Translations under genes and position numbers: made by a program | Notes under the pieces: generated by a model | The model's input: only the letters and a program-made list of their open reading frames with translations | Told to the model about the DNA's origin: nothing | Database searches by the model: none | In this document: piece after piece, positions 53,346 through 63,737 of the stretch | Layout: each line of letters opens with the position of its first letter | Position numbering within the stretch: the stretch's first letter is position 1 | NCBI RefSeq assembly: GCF_002234675.1 | Contig: NC_019877.2 | Span: 1,936,041 to 2,000,040 of the forward strand | Direction: 5' to 3' | From: Oryzias latipes | Taxonomy: Eukaryota > Chordata > Actinopteri > Beloniformes > Adrianichthyidae | DNA: 64,000 bases

Positions 53346-55200
53346 GGGGAGGGGGGGCGGAGGCCATCACAGAACCTGCAGGGGAGGATGCAGCATCGCC
53401 AAAATGCATGAAGACCCCCCCCCCGCACACACACACAGTTTACAGCACCGCCCCTGCATCAGAGCCATGCAGGGGGGGGGGCACCTTTACCACCTTTCCT
53501 GGGAACACAGAGACTTTGGACCTCATGTTCTTGCTGTTTTTCTACGTTTGGAAGTGCGTTTCAGTTTCTGTCCCAGAATGCCGTGCACTGACGGCCCCTG
53601 GTCTCCTTCTACTTTCACTCGTCTCCTTCCTCAAAGTGCTTCATAGTTGCGCCCTCGTCATATAACAGGTCAAAGGAGACGCCCGTCTTTGTATTCCTGC
53701 GCCTCCACTGCAGGGTGGCGGGGGGGGGGGGGTCGACCCGACTCGCCCCATCCGGGTGACCGACAGCAGCTCTGAGGGGCGTGGCGGAGCCCTCCCACCC
53801 TTTGCCGACTGTAGTTTTATAGGCAACACAACAATGCAACATGCTGCCAAGTGCGCCCTCTACTGGACGCTTGTGAGACACACCGCTTCAAGTCACTCAG
53901 GCTCCCCTTTTTTTAAAACTTTTCCCCACTGAGAAATGGAAAAAAGACAAAAATCCAGCAAGTTTCTGACCAAACAGACGTCCTTTCATCCAAACCGTGG
54001 AGGTCAAGAGCTAAAGGAGAAAATTCTGCTGCACAATTGGATGAATTGGTTTGTTTTTCTTGTTTACCTTCAGTTTAATCCATTTAGGGAGGAAAATCCG
54101 GCCAAAGCAGCAACTTGAAGACGCTCAGAAGTTCATTTCAGTAACTCCTGCTTTAAATCTGATGAATCTAAGTTGGTTTAGATGAAAGCTGGCATGAAGT
54201 TCAGTCCTTGTGTTTGTAGAAAGTTACTGCTGTTGTGGGGCTTCAGTGTGAGAAGAGGAGGGGGGGGGGGTGATGATGACGGGTCTGAGGAGGTCTTTAG
54301 TAATGGGGGGGGGTGAAAGTAAAATGATGAACAGGTTTATTTTAGAAGCGTTTTGACAGCAGAAAAGCTTCATTTTGATCAGGTTTGTTGTTTTCCGGTC
54401 CTTACTGAAGCCTTAATGTTTTATAAATTAATCTGGACAATTATTTTCAAAAAGCCAAATTCATGTTTGATCGGAACAAACGAGTTTTAGCAGAAATGAA
54501 TATTTTCTTTTGGCGTCCAGGTTATTTTTATTTTATTTTTTTCATTCTGAATATGTGTTTTCGATTCCTGACAGCTGATGTGGATTTCCCCGCAGACGCC
54601 ATTGTTTGTTCGTTTGTTTGTTTACTTCCTTCTTCCCGCAAACGGCGCCTGTGACCCGGCAGATGCAGGCGTCCAACCCCCATCCTGTAGAAGGAGATCT
54701 TCATGTGAACCAGCCGCACAAACTGAACGGAAAACTGCGAGGACGGATCGACGGCGTTTGTCAGTCTTCGGGTTTGCAGGACATCCTAAAACCACCTTAA
54801 AAAAGTCATCTACGAGAAAAAAACACAGAAAGGTGACCAGAAACAGTTTTTTAAAAAGCACTACTACATCAATTATAACTTTTCTTTCCGGATGTTTTTG
54901 TTTTTATTGCCAAGGAGAATGTTACAGAAGTTTAGAAGCAGAAAGGAGAAACTCTACCGGTGTCTTATTTTGAAGGAGCATTTTAACGCTCCAGCTTCTG
55001 TTAATTATCAGTGAAATATCACAAGTTTATTATTATTATTATTATTTGTATTCGTTTCAGTGCAGTTTCATGACCAACTATATGAGGATTGGTTGTTTCT
55101 TTTATTGCCATGACAATCTTCTCAGTCCTCCTGAAGGGATTCTGACGGTCACTGTATGTTTCCTTTTTTCATAAAAATAAAAGCATTCATTACGGCACTT
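53346..55200 (+). other. probable josd1 3' UTR
   Basis: No further coding exon is supported. Simple tracts include a C run at 53407-53414, CACACACACACA near 53425-53437, and G runs at 53472-53481, 53720-53732 and 54261-54270. AATAAA at 55176-55181 is a likely end signal, giving a 3' UTR of about 1.85 kb. Confidence 0.45.
55176..55181 (+). terminator. candidate josd1 polyadenylation signal
   Basis: AATAAA in ATAAAAATAAAAGCATTC, with no earlier strong signal in unique sequence after the josd1 stop. Confidence 0.45.
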
Positions 55201-55499
55201 TATGTAGAAGCTCCAGCCTGGCTGTTTTGTTTGATTTAACTCCAATTCCTTATATAAACACCCTTAAAACACCACTATATTTTCCAGAGGGTTTGATATT
55301 TTACTGTCAAACACAATGTACTCAGAAATTTTGATTTAGAGCATCTGAAGTTGTCTGAAAGATCTGATTATTCCAAATGGTTTATTGTGTATTTGAAACA
55401 ATATTAAATGGGAAATTCTCTCATATCCATAAATACTAAAGTAATATTTAATCTTAGTTCGGTTAATAGGTTACTCCCAGTGTTCTAGGTGTGCACGAG

Positions 55500-55605
55500 A
55501 GAGTGATTGTGTGCCGCACCCTGTCCCAACTTTGCTCAACATGACCCGGGATAGGCTACGGTGACCCCGAGGGGTCACCCCGGGTTAAGAAGATGGATGG
55601 AGAAT
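55500..55605 (+). mobile_element. SINE-type 3' module
   Basis: ACCCGGGATAGGCTACGGTG, ACCCCGGGTTAAGAAGATGG and ATGGA are the decayed body and tail of the same class of repeat seen at 1600-1685. 5' head absent. Confidence 0.5.
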
Positions 55606-55979
55606 GTAATACACTTTAAATAAAGCAGTTTAGGTTTAAGGGAAAAAGGAAATTGTATAAATATCTTCCTAAAGTTTTGACTTCAGGAGGTTTAAAATAA
55701 TTTGTGTGTCCATGTGCATCAATTATTATTTAATTAAATAAAGTTAGAGTTTTGCAGTCTATTATAATCTGTGTTACTGATATTTATTTATTTTTATCTA
55801 AAGGATTGCCATGATACTATCTTTAAAAATGTTTTTCTTTAAGTAATTTTCTTTAAAATGTACATTTCTGCAGAGTACAATGTTCAAATTAATTGTGATT
55901 AAATTTGACTCCATTATAAGTCAATAAAAAACAATAAACGTGGTCTTTAAGGTGGTAGGTACTTTTTAAGACGTCTTTT

Positions 55980-56264
55980 CCGTTCTAAAGTCCACATCAG
56001 GACCCCTCACGGCTCGGAGCCTGAGGCATGCTGGGAACGCGCTCCAGGAGACGGGCGCGCGCGCGTGCAGATGTGTCGCAGATTTGTTGAAAGTCTCTCG
56101 GAAAGACCCTCGTGCCATAAGGAAATCTGCCCGGACCCCGCTGAAACCCGCAGCGGCTGAGCGTGGAGGGCGCGCGGCGGCGAGCGCGAGCTGTCAGCGG
56201 CAGCAGCTCGCGCGTTAGCTTAGTTTGTGACTTTGACAGTTGGAGGGGGGGGAGCAGCGGAGAG
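55980..56264 (+). promoter_or_regulatory. cbx7 CpG-island promoter and 5' UTR
   Basis: Dense in CpG (GGGCGCGCGCGCGTGCAG near 56055-56072; GGGCGCGCGGCGGCGAGCGC near 56168-56187) and continuing into the first exon and intron to about 56480. No TATA box is visible. The 5' UTR reads open in frame upstream of the chosen ATG, but the family start MELSAIGEQ decides it. Confidence 0.65.
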
Positions 56265-59200
56265 ATGGAGCTATCTGCTATCGGGGAGCAAGTGTTCGCC
56301 GTGGAATCGATCCTGAAGAAAAGAGTTAGGAAGGTAAAGCCGCCTCAGACCCCCCGGCCGGCGAAATCCGGGAGAATGTCGGGATATTTCGTTGGGATGG
56401 ATGCTAATTGCGCATTAATCTGTTCGAACGCTGTTGAAACGGGGCGGGTCAAAGGGAGGACGGCTGCTGTCACTCAGGCCAACCGCCGGACTCACACGCC
56501 ACTCAGGAGTGACCGGTACCGGCAAAAGTCGCCTGCTTTGGGCCTGTTCTGCTGCTAATTGGGTTCGGGTCCAACACTGTATTGACGTTGACACATGAAG
56601 GTGCGTAGGGAAGAATTTGGGGCCCTCAGAGCAAACGACGGGCACCTGAAACTGCATTCGTTTGAAAAAAAAAAACACTTAATAATTACTGTTCAGGTGG
56701 CTTTAAAATTTTAAAATAAACAGTTTTATGATTAATATTTAAGAAAATTAAATGACGACATTATGAATATATCGATACTTTTTAATGATAATTTTATTCA
56801 AATGAGTCTTGCAACACTCCCGGCCTACACCTGTAGAGGGCAGTGGCTGCAAAGGTGCATCTTTACAAAAACCATAGAAGAAGAACCATTTAAGTTTGTC
56901 AATTTAAAACATATTTATTAACTTTGTCACAGCAGCAAATATTTTCAAAAACTAAGATATTTTTCTCATCATTTCAAGTATTTTTATGTCTATTACTGGT
57001 AATCATTTGTATATTTATTACCTTTTCTCACCTTTTTTTAATGAGAACTGAACTGAGTGACGTCACAACTGACTAACAGCCAACATAAAATCTATCCAAA
57101 AATGTGACTTTTTATTGTTTAAGCGTATGTTTATAAATGTCTTTTATATCAAGCACCTTGTGTTTTACACATGCTGATGAAAGGTGCTGTAACCCTTGTG
57201 CTATCCTAGGCACTTTGACATTGGGAGTTGGGTCATCTAGACCCACTAAACAGTGCTCTGAACCTTTTTTCTTCAATGATTTGTGATCTTCACTGGTGTC
57301 CATGGATTACATGAAATCTTTCCACCTTTATCCACCTTTGTCATGGTAGGAATAACGTGTTTGTCTTATTCGTAGCTGACTTTCTGGGCGTTTTCTCTCG
57401 GGCCTCAGATCAGCGGTGCCGTTAACCTGCTGGTTATTGTTCAAATGTGGAAGTGGATGAGTCAAGAGTATCAGGAAATGAGGTGACTTCACCCTCTGAG
57501 AATACAGTCTGCCACTGCATGATGTCACAGGATGACTAACCCTCAGGGTGTATAGAAATCACACCATGAAGGTTATTTTTATCGCGCGTTTGGTCAGAAG
57601 TCGTAGCATCGTCGCTCTGCTGGAGGAGAAACCTTTGACCTGTCATTTAGGGTGGATGCGCCTTTCAACCCACCCTTTAGGAAAGGTGTAGCTGCATCAC
57701 TTTCAAAGCCCTAAAGGGAAGCAAAAAGTTTGTCCGATTGTTTCTTTCTTCGTTGCTGCGTTGCTCCAGATGCTTTCGCTTCGTCGTGAACCGCGTTTGT
57801 AGGGCCGACCACTTTTTAGGATGGTTCGAATCCGATCAGTCTCGATCACAGATGGATGGAAAAGTGCCTTGCTTTTGGGGCTGGGACGACCCGCCGCTGA
57901 GGCTCCTCTGAAACTTTGTCTCCTCAGGGGAACGTGGAGTATCTGCTGAAGTGGAAAGGATGGCCTCCAAAGTGAGTACGCACTCCTGCAGGAGGAAAGC
58001 CGGACCCAGGGAGGTTCTGGGAGAGCTCAAAGTTTGTGCTGTTTTACCACTGATGCCTTGCTGCTCCCTCCTCTGTAAAACGGGGAGTGAACGAGGTTAA
58101 AGGTCGTCTGTGCAGATCATCCCTGAATCCTTATTTAGGGTCGTTCATTAGTTGATTTGAATCATTCCTGAATTTCTCCATTGCTGCTGATTTTTGACAT
58201 TTTTGAATATTAAAGCCATAAAAACGTCTAGAGACGTGTTTGATCGTGTCGGTCTGCGTTTTTTAACCAGAAGCGCTCGCTTTAGTCGTTCGTTTTTAAC
58301 GATAAATGATGTTTTTCTACTCAAAGAGGACAGAAGCGTTTTTCTTTCTTCAAATCGTTGTGAATCAGGAGCAGACAACAAATGTGTGACGTAGAAAATA
58401 CGCTGGGCGCCCGTCTACGGTGGCTGACATGGCTCACACTACATGCAAAAGAAAACAGCACAATAACAAAAAAGATATGTTTGTGAAAGGAAGCCAGCGC
58501 CCGGTATCGAACCAGCGAGCTTCACCAGTATTTCAATAGAGACAAAAAGGCTGGAATATCTTGACAGGTTAAAGGATTTGAAGGATCAAAAGTCACAGCT
58601 GGAAAAAGCGGAAAGATCTGAACATTTTTATAGTTGAATGGTTGAAATAGCTGAAAGATTGAAGGAGGAGTTAAGCGGCAAAAAAAGGAGGAAGACACTA
58701 GAATAAAGAAAGAGAAACAAACGTCCAAAATACTCTTTTAACTGAAAGATGCTGTTTGTTTCAGCCTGTAAACAAATCCAGTCCCTTTATGAGACTGAAG
58801 GTCATAAGGTTAAATACGAATGTTTAACGTCGGGGTGAGTTGGTTGTCAGATCCAGACTTTCTGGTTCTTCTAAATGCCTGATTAAAAAAAATAAAAAAT
58901 AAAAAAATCATCAAACCTGGAAAGGATTATTCGGATGAGTTTTTCTTTGCAGAAAAGTGATTTAAAAATGTAAATCTAGTTCCAGAAGAATGCAAACATG
59001 AAATGATGGATCAACTCTAAACTGTGGGCTGAAGTTTTAGGGGGGGGCTCTAAACCGGCGTCTTTGGTGTCACCTGTGGCAGGTACAGCACCTGGGAGCC
59101 GGAGGAGCACATTCTGGACCGGCGCCTGGTTCTGGCCTACGAGGAGAAGTAAAAGACGCTCCTCTCACTCTTCCCTCTGTTGTGTTTCTTCACGACATTT

Positions 59201-60212
59201 CTTTATTTCTATGACAAATGAATCATTTAATTCACAGAAAGCAAACTCTGCTAAAAGTCTTTTTCCTGTCAAAAGGTTTTCATTTATTTGGTCCAAAACA
59301 TTTAACAGAAACAAGCTTTTTTACTCTTATTGACTCAATCAATCAGTCTTTGTGTCTTCATCACATATTTTGTTATAAATAGATAAACATAGCTTTAGAT
59401 TATTTGCAGACAACCTTAACATGAGCAGAAAGTTGCTTGTTTTTTTTTTCTCTTGATGTTCCGGGTTTTAGAGAAGAGCGGGAGCAGGCGCTCAAAGGCC
59501 TGAAGGCCCAAAAGCTTTTCCTCCAGGTGGGTGTCCCGCCGCATTCCTGGTTAAAACCAATGCTGGGACTGAACCTCCTGCTCCGTTTCAGGATGGGGTC
59601 TACACCATGGACCTCCGCAGCGCTCACAAGGGTCCTGAGAAGGCTCCGCCCCCCCTGCAGTTCTCAGTGGCGTCTTGTTTGGAGTCGGAGGACGAGGACG
59701 ACTCCAACAGCGACTGCAGGTCTCGGCGTCCTCTGGCTCACCGCGAGTGCAAGCAGAGGATGTCGCAGAGAAGATACTTCGACTCCAGCTCCTCTAGCCC
59801 CGCCCAGGAGGACTGGAACGAGCTGGAGTCCCAGGAAAGCGTAGAGGAGGAGGAGGAGGAGGAGGGGGCCGCAAACACATACAAAGGCTTCTTAAACGGT
59901 ATGGTCCCCCTCTGTGCTCCGAAAATGAAGATTTTCAGAAAAGAAAAACCCAAAAGAAGCCTTGAACCTGTTCCATCTGACGTTGCCTCTCCTCCTCGTT
60001 CAGAGCAGAGGGGAGCAGACGGCTGGAGCTCTGCCGTCACCCCAAACGCCGTCGAGGCGTCCGCATGGAGACCCGGTGTGGCGCCGGGGGACGTGACGGT
60101 CACAGATGTCACCCTCAACGCCCTCACGGTGACTTTCCGGGAGTCCGGCATGGCCACGGGCTTCTTCAGACCCGCTCAGCCGGCGTGCCTGCAGCCACAC
60201 GGTTCGCACTGA
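56265..60212 (+). CDS. cbx7: chromobox protein 7 (Polycomb PRC1 chromodomain subunit)
   Basis: Exons 56265-56333, 57928-57971, 59083-59148, 59472-59526 and 59592-60212 join in frame to 284 aa. If 59899-60003 is spliced out (GTATGG...TTCAG, 105 nt, no stop), the product is 249 aa, close to human CBX7 (251). CBX7 reads H3K27me3 and anchors PRC1 in the nucleus. The chromodomain (about 10-62) keeps the aromatic cage Phe11, Trp32 and Trp35 (GEQVFAVES, LLKWKGWPPK) and YSTWEPEEHILD. YTMDLRSAHKGPEK follows; a Ser/Asp/Glu-rich middle includes a seven-Glu run; and the C-terminal Polycomb box is VTVTDVTLNALTVTFRESG...GFF, which binds RING1. The KRGPKPKR AT-hook-like motif of mammals is replaced by LKGLKAQKLFLQ. 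That could mark a diverged paralogue (teleosts often retain a and b copies); the copy letter cannot be assigned here. Confidence 0.93.
57190..57355 (-). mobile_element. piggyBac-type MITE, truncated copy 4 (cbx7 intron 1)
   Basis: Begins TAACCCTTGTGCTATCCTAG and keeps the internal words GGGTCATCTAGACCCACTA, TTCAATGATTTGTGATCTTC and ATCCACCTTTGTCATGGTAG. The far terminal repeat and TTAA are gone. Confidence 0.7.
58310..58430 (-). repeat. dispersed repeat family A copy (cbx7 intron 2)
   Basis: The reverse complement includes GCCCAGCGTATTTTCTAC, CATTTGTTGTCTGCTCCTG and ATTCACAACGATTTGAAG, matching 10960-11040. Confidence 0.5.
58480..58535 (-). mobile_element. tRNA-like / SINE fragment
   Basis: The reverse complement contains GCTGGTTCGATACCGGGCGC, a B-box-like core, but no complete tRNA fold. 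Best read as a SINE or tRNA-pseudogene remnant. Confidence 0.35.
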
Positions 60213-60589
60213 GACGCCGGACGTGTGCCCCCCCTATTCACGCTCTGTCTTCTCCCGCCCCACATGGGGCGCCCGAGGGGAAAAGGTTGTCGTCACATCA
60301 GGAGGAACGCCAAAGAGCCCCGACCGAGTCCTGAGCACCGGACCGCCCCCCTTAAGCGTGCCAAAACACTGTGGAACAGACCCAGACATCCCATAATCCC
60401 TCGCCACGTTAGCCTGAAAACAGCCAGAAGAATCCCGCCTTAAATTCAAACACAAACCCGGCCGCCTGGCGCTGATGGAGGAGCGGACCGCCGAAACTCT
60501 CCTTTCTGAGCGTTAAGTCAGCCTTCGTGTGATGAGATGATCCTCTAGAAGAACCGCCTAAAAGTCCTGTTTCCATGACATCGACTGTA

Positions 60590-60830
60590 AATGAGAATTG
60601 GACCGAGTCACAGACGTGTGACGTCATCCAGAGAAAATGCTCCAAAGTCGCCATTTTCTTTTCGTAATGCGGACGCCGCCATGTTGGAGCCAGACGTCGT
60701 CAAAAAGCAGAGATTGATCCGAGTCGGTCCAGTCCGGCCCGACCACTTCAAAGCGGGCTACACCAAATCCTAGGTCGTAGGGGCCAGCAGGCTCCTCCTA
60801 CTGTTATTGAAGCATCTGATTGGTCAGTTT
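60590..60830 (-). repeat. dispersed repeat family B, copy 3 (cbx7 3' UTR)
   Basis: The reverse complement reads GACGACGTCTGGCTCCAACA, TGGCGGCGTCCGCAT and GAGCATTTTCTCTGGATGAC, aligning with 20430-20510. If the cbx7 3' UTR extends to 61954, this copy is transcribed with it. Confidence 0.6.
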
Positions 60831-60967
60831 ATAACTGGAATTACAGGAAAAATATCAGGATAAAACAGAGAAAGATGGTTCTTCTGACCAACAGGATGAC
60901 TGAGTAGCAGCTGTTCATTTCTCCATTGAAGTCTGGGGGATATGCAGGTACTTCCTGTTTGGAACGT

Positions 60968-60984
60968 GGGGGGGGGGGGGGGGG
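60968..60984 (+). repeat. G17 homopolymer
   Basis: Seventeen G residues; another run of fourteen lies at 61314-61327. Both are in the likely cbx7 3' UTR and are prone to length error or polymorphism. Confidence 0.8.
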
Positions 60985-61953
60985 CACTCAGTCCAGTCCT
61001 CAGATACAGTCAATGCCTCCTACCAAAGGAAGACTCGCATAAAAACATTTCACATATTTCAGTTGGCCAGAAAGCCTCATTTTGAGTTTATTACAGATGT
61101 TTTTGTCAGTCTGTCATCTGTGGAGACGCTTGAGGTGAAGTTATGGACCAAAGATGATTATATTTTCACCCAAATGCATCACCATGGTAACCCAGGACAA
61201 AGACGTCCTCAGAGATGACGCGGCGCAGTTGGTGGAACGGCGGGATTTTGTTCCTGAAACGAAGCACTTTGAGAGAGCGGGAAAACCTGAAACAGGTGGA
61301 TGTGGGGACTGATGGGGGGGGGGGGGGTCACAGAATCAGCTAGACAAACTTTTTCATTTTTTTAGGAAGACAGACGTTGTGTTCAGCAGTGACATCAGCC
61401 TCCTGTTCCATCTACGCTACTTTGAAGCCGTTTCAGAACCTGAACTGGATCCAGTTCTCCATACGTGTGACCATCTTTGAGCTTCCTGAGGTCTAAAACA
61501 TCAACAGAAGCCCGTCGGCGTGAGCGTCCTTCAGGCCTTCAGTCCAGACTTCCGCCTGAAAACCGTCTGGAGCTCGGCGTCAGTCAAAAACACCAAACTC
61601 CATGTGCTCCATCCGTGTCCCGCTTCTCCTTTTCCAGGGTGGAGTTGAGCCTTAAAACTTTGTAAAGTCAAAGCCGTGCCCCCCTACCCCCTCAGTGGGA
61701 TGGCCCCCGCCCTGCAGGTGCAGCACGGACTCTCCAACAGCTGAGATTCATCCGGAGGATGTAAAGGCCTGATGCTCCTGTGTGTGAAGCGCAGAGCTGA
61801 TGTCACTGATGCCCCGCCCCCTGACCTCATGACAGGATCATTGGACTGTCGGGGCAGCTTGTGTTTAACGTTTGCAGTGAATGTTTGTTTTTATGTTGAA
61901 TCTGCTGCACTTTATCATGATATGACCCTCACAGGCTCCCATCCATGTGTTCT

Positions 61954-61959
61954 AATAAA
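61954..61959 (+). terminator. candidate cbx7 polyadenylation signal
   Basis: AATAAA followed by TGTTGCTCATGTTTG, a U/GU-rich downstream element on the transcript. It implies a 3' UTR of about 1.75 kb. Confidence 0.5.
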
Positions 61960-62103
61960 TGTTGCTCATGTTTGCAATGACTCTGTTCAGTTTGAATCAA
62001 CCTTTATGTAAACAAAGGTTACACAAAAAAAAGTCTTTACCGACCCCACAGCGGTCGGCTAAAACAAACCTGCACTGACCGAATGATTTATCTGTAGGGT
62101 TAG

Positions 62104-62136
62104 AGGCACAGTGGAGGAGCGGTTAGCCTCACAGCC
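62104..62136 (+). mobile_element. tRNA-derived SINE head fragment
   Basis: GGCACAGTGGAGGAGCGGTTAGCCTCACAGC is the SINE A-box region. It breaks off at CATGGCCGGCTCTCCCTATA, which starts another, unidentified repeat with CCGCGTAGGGCCCCCGCC. Confidence 0.5.
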
Positions 62137-62451
62137 ATGGCCGGCTCTCCCTATACGCGAAATACGCAGCCGCGTAGGGCCCCCGCCACCACCATATGGA
62201 GTCCTATACTGTTCATAATTAAATAAATAAATATTTAATTCAATAAATAAATATGACGTCATGCAAATACACAATCAACCAATAAATCTCTCATAAATAT
62301 ATAAAAAGATCATGAAATTGTGAAAAACCTGCACACTGATTTTAAATTAGCCATTTTATTATTCAATATATTTCCTTTTGCTTTAAAAACATGTTCATTA
62401 TTTTAAAACAGCATTTTAAAAATATTCATTTTAATCATGTGGAATATATTA

Positions 62452-63737
62452 AAATTTTACGTCTTTTTACGTCAGAACCTCGGATTTCAAAATCAATATT
62501 TTCCAAAGTAGCTTTGTTTTTATTTAATGTTGCTGTTTTTCACAATGGCTGATTTATTTCATGAAGAGCTTTTTCAGGAGAATGGGTCTGTCTGTCAATC
62601 AAACTAGACAAGGCGGAGACACTTTTGTGATTGGCTATTCCTTTACCCAGACATGAGCAGCAGCACCCTAACTCCCCTGACTATATCGATCGAAGATGCT
62701 TCAGCAAACGTGATGGCGCAATGCACACCCCTCAACACTAGGGGGAGTATGCACCTCAACACATCCACAGTGTTACAAGAAATTGGGCAGTTTTTGTTCT
62801 AAATTTGCGGATAAAAGTGGCTTTGGGCGAGTGTGCATAATTCAGGTGATTTTGTGGTCGGTTTGGCAATTTTCATCTTCTCATGAACGTATAGTAGTGG
62901 TCTAAGTTAGGCTGAGTGGTTGTTGGAGTTCCACTAAGCTTCTATGAACTGGAGTTTCCATGAACGCACCATGCCGCGTGTGGGAGGGGCTACCAGCTAA
63001 TGTTTTTAGCCTGATAGCCACATGGAGCGGTTGCTTGTGCTTATCTCAGTAACAATGCATGGATGCACAATGTACATGGAGAGTGTTAAGATGTCAGAAA
63101 CGTCATCGCAGGAAAGGTTCAACATTTTCCCTGAGAGGGAAAAATAAAACCAGAGGACCTGATTATAATCATTGAAAATAGAAAAATATCATAAGGTTCA
63201 GGAGGCCCGAGCAGGCTTGTCCCGCTTTGCACAGCTGCCTGGTCTCACTCTGTCGATCCTCCTGCGAGCCGACATATGTCACGATGTGAGCTGTGAGTGA
63301 ATGGCGTAAGAATGAGGAGTGTGAAAGATGTTGACGACCGGAGCTCCTTTGTGGTTTGGTCCACACAAACCCTCAAACTACAAAAACAGAGTTGTGGATG
63401 TTTGCATCTTCTGCAGCAGACAGATAGTTTGTCTCTATTTGATCCTCTAATGTCAGCAAAGCCTCGCGGATATCGCTGAAACATGTCATCTCTCTGACTG
63501 GCACACCGCTGAGCGGGTATCGAGGAATATGAGTCGATTTCCGTGGATCAGCCAATGAGCGTTTAGATCCCGCCCACTTTCACTGATTGACAGATAGACC
63601 CATTCTGCTGAAAAAGCTCTTCATGAAATAAATACGCCATTGTGAAAAACAGCAACATGAAATAAAACAAAGCTACTTTGGAAAATATTGATTTTGAAAT
63701 ATGAGCTTCTGAAAAAAGACAGAATTATAGTAAAATT
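62452..63737. mobile_element. ~1.29-kb element with ~150-bp long inverted repeats
   Basis: 62484-62601 and 63584-63700 are near-identical inverted arms (TTTCAAAATCAATATTTTCC and its complement; AGAGCTTTTTCAGGAGAATG versus CATTCTGCTGAAAAAGCTCT). Weaker pairing extends outward to about 62452 and 63737. The 982-bp interior holds minus-strand frames of 60-79 codons (for example PLSGVPVREMTCFSD, 63555-63373) that I could not assign. A foldback DNA transposon or inverted LINE/SINE duplication is possible. Confidence 0.65.

Noticed and set aside
59738-60157. 139-codon minus-strand frame opposite cbx7
   Set aside because: Antisense shadow of the cbx7 last exon with its acidic repeat.
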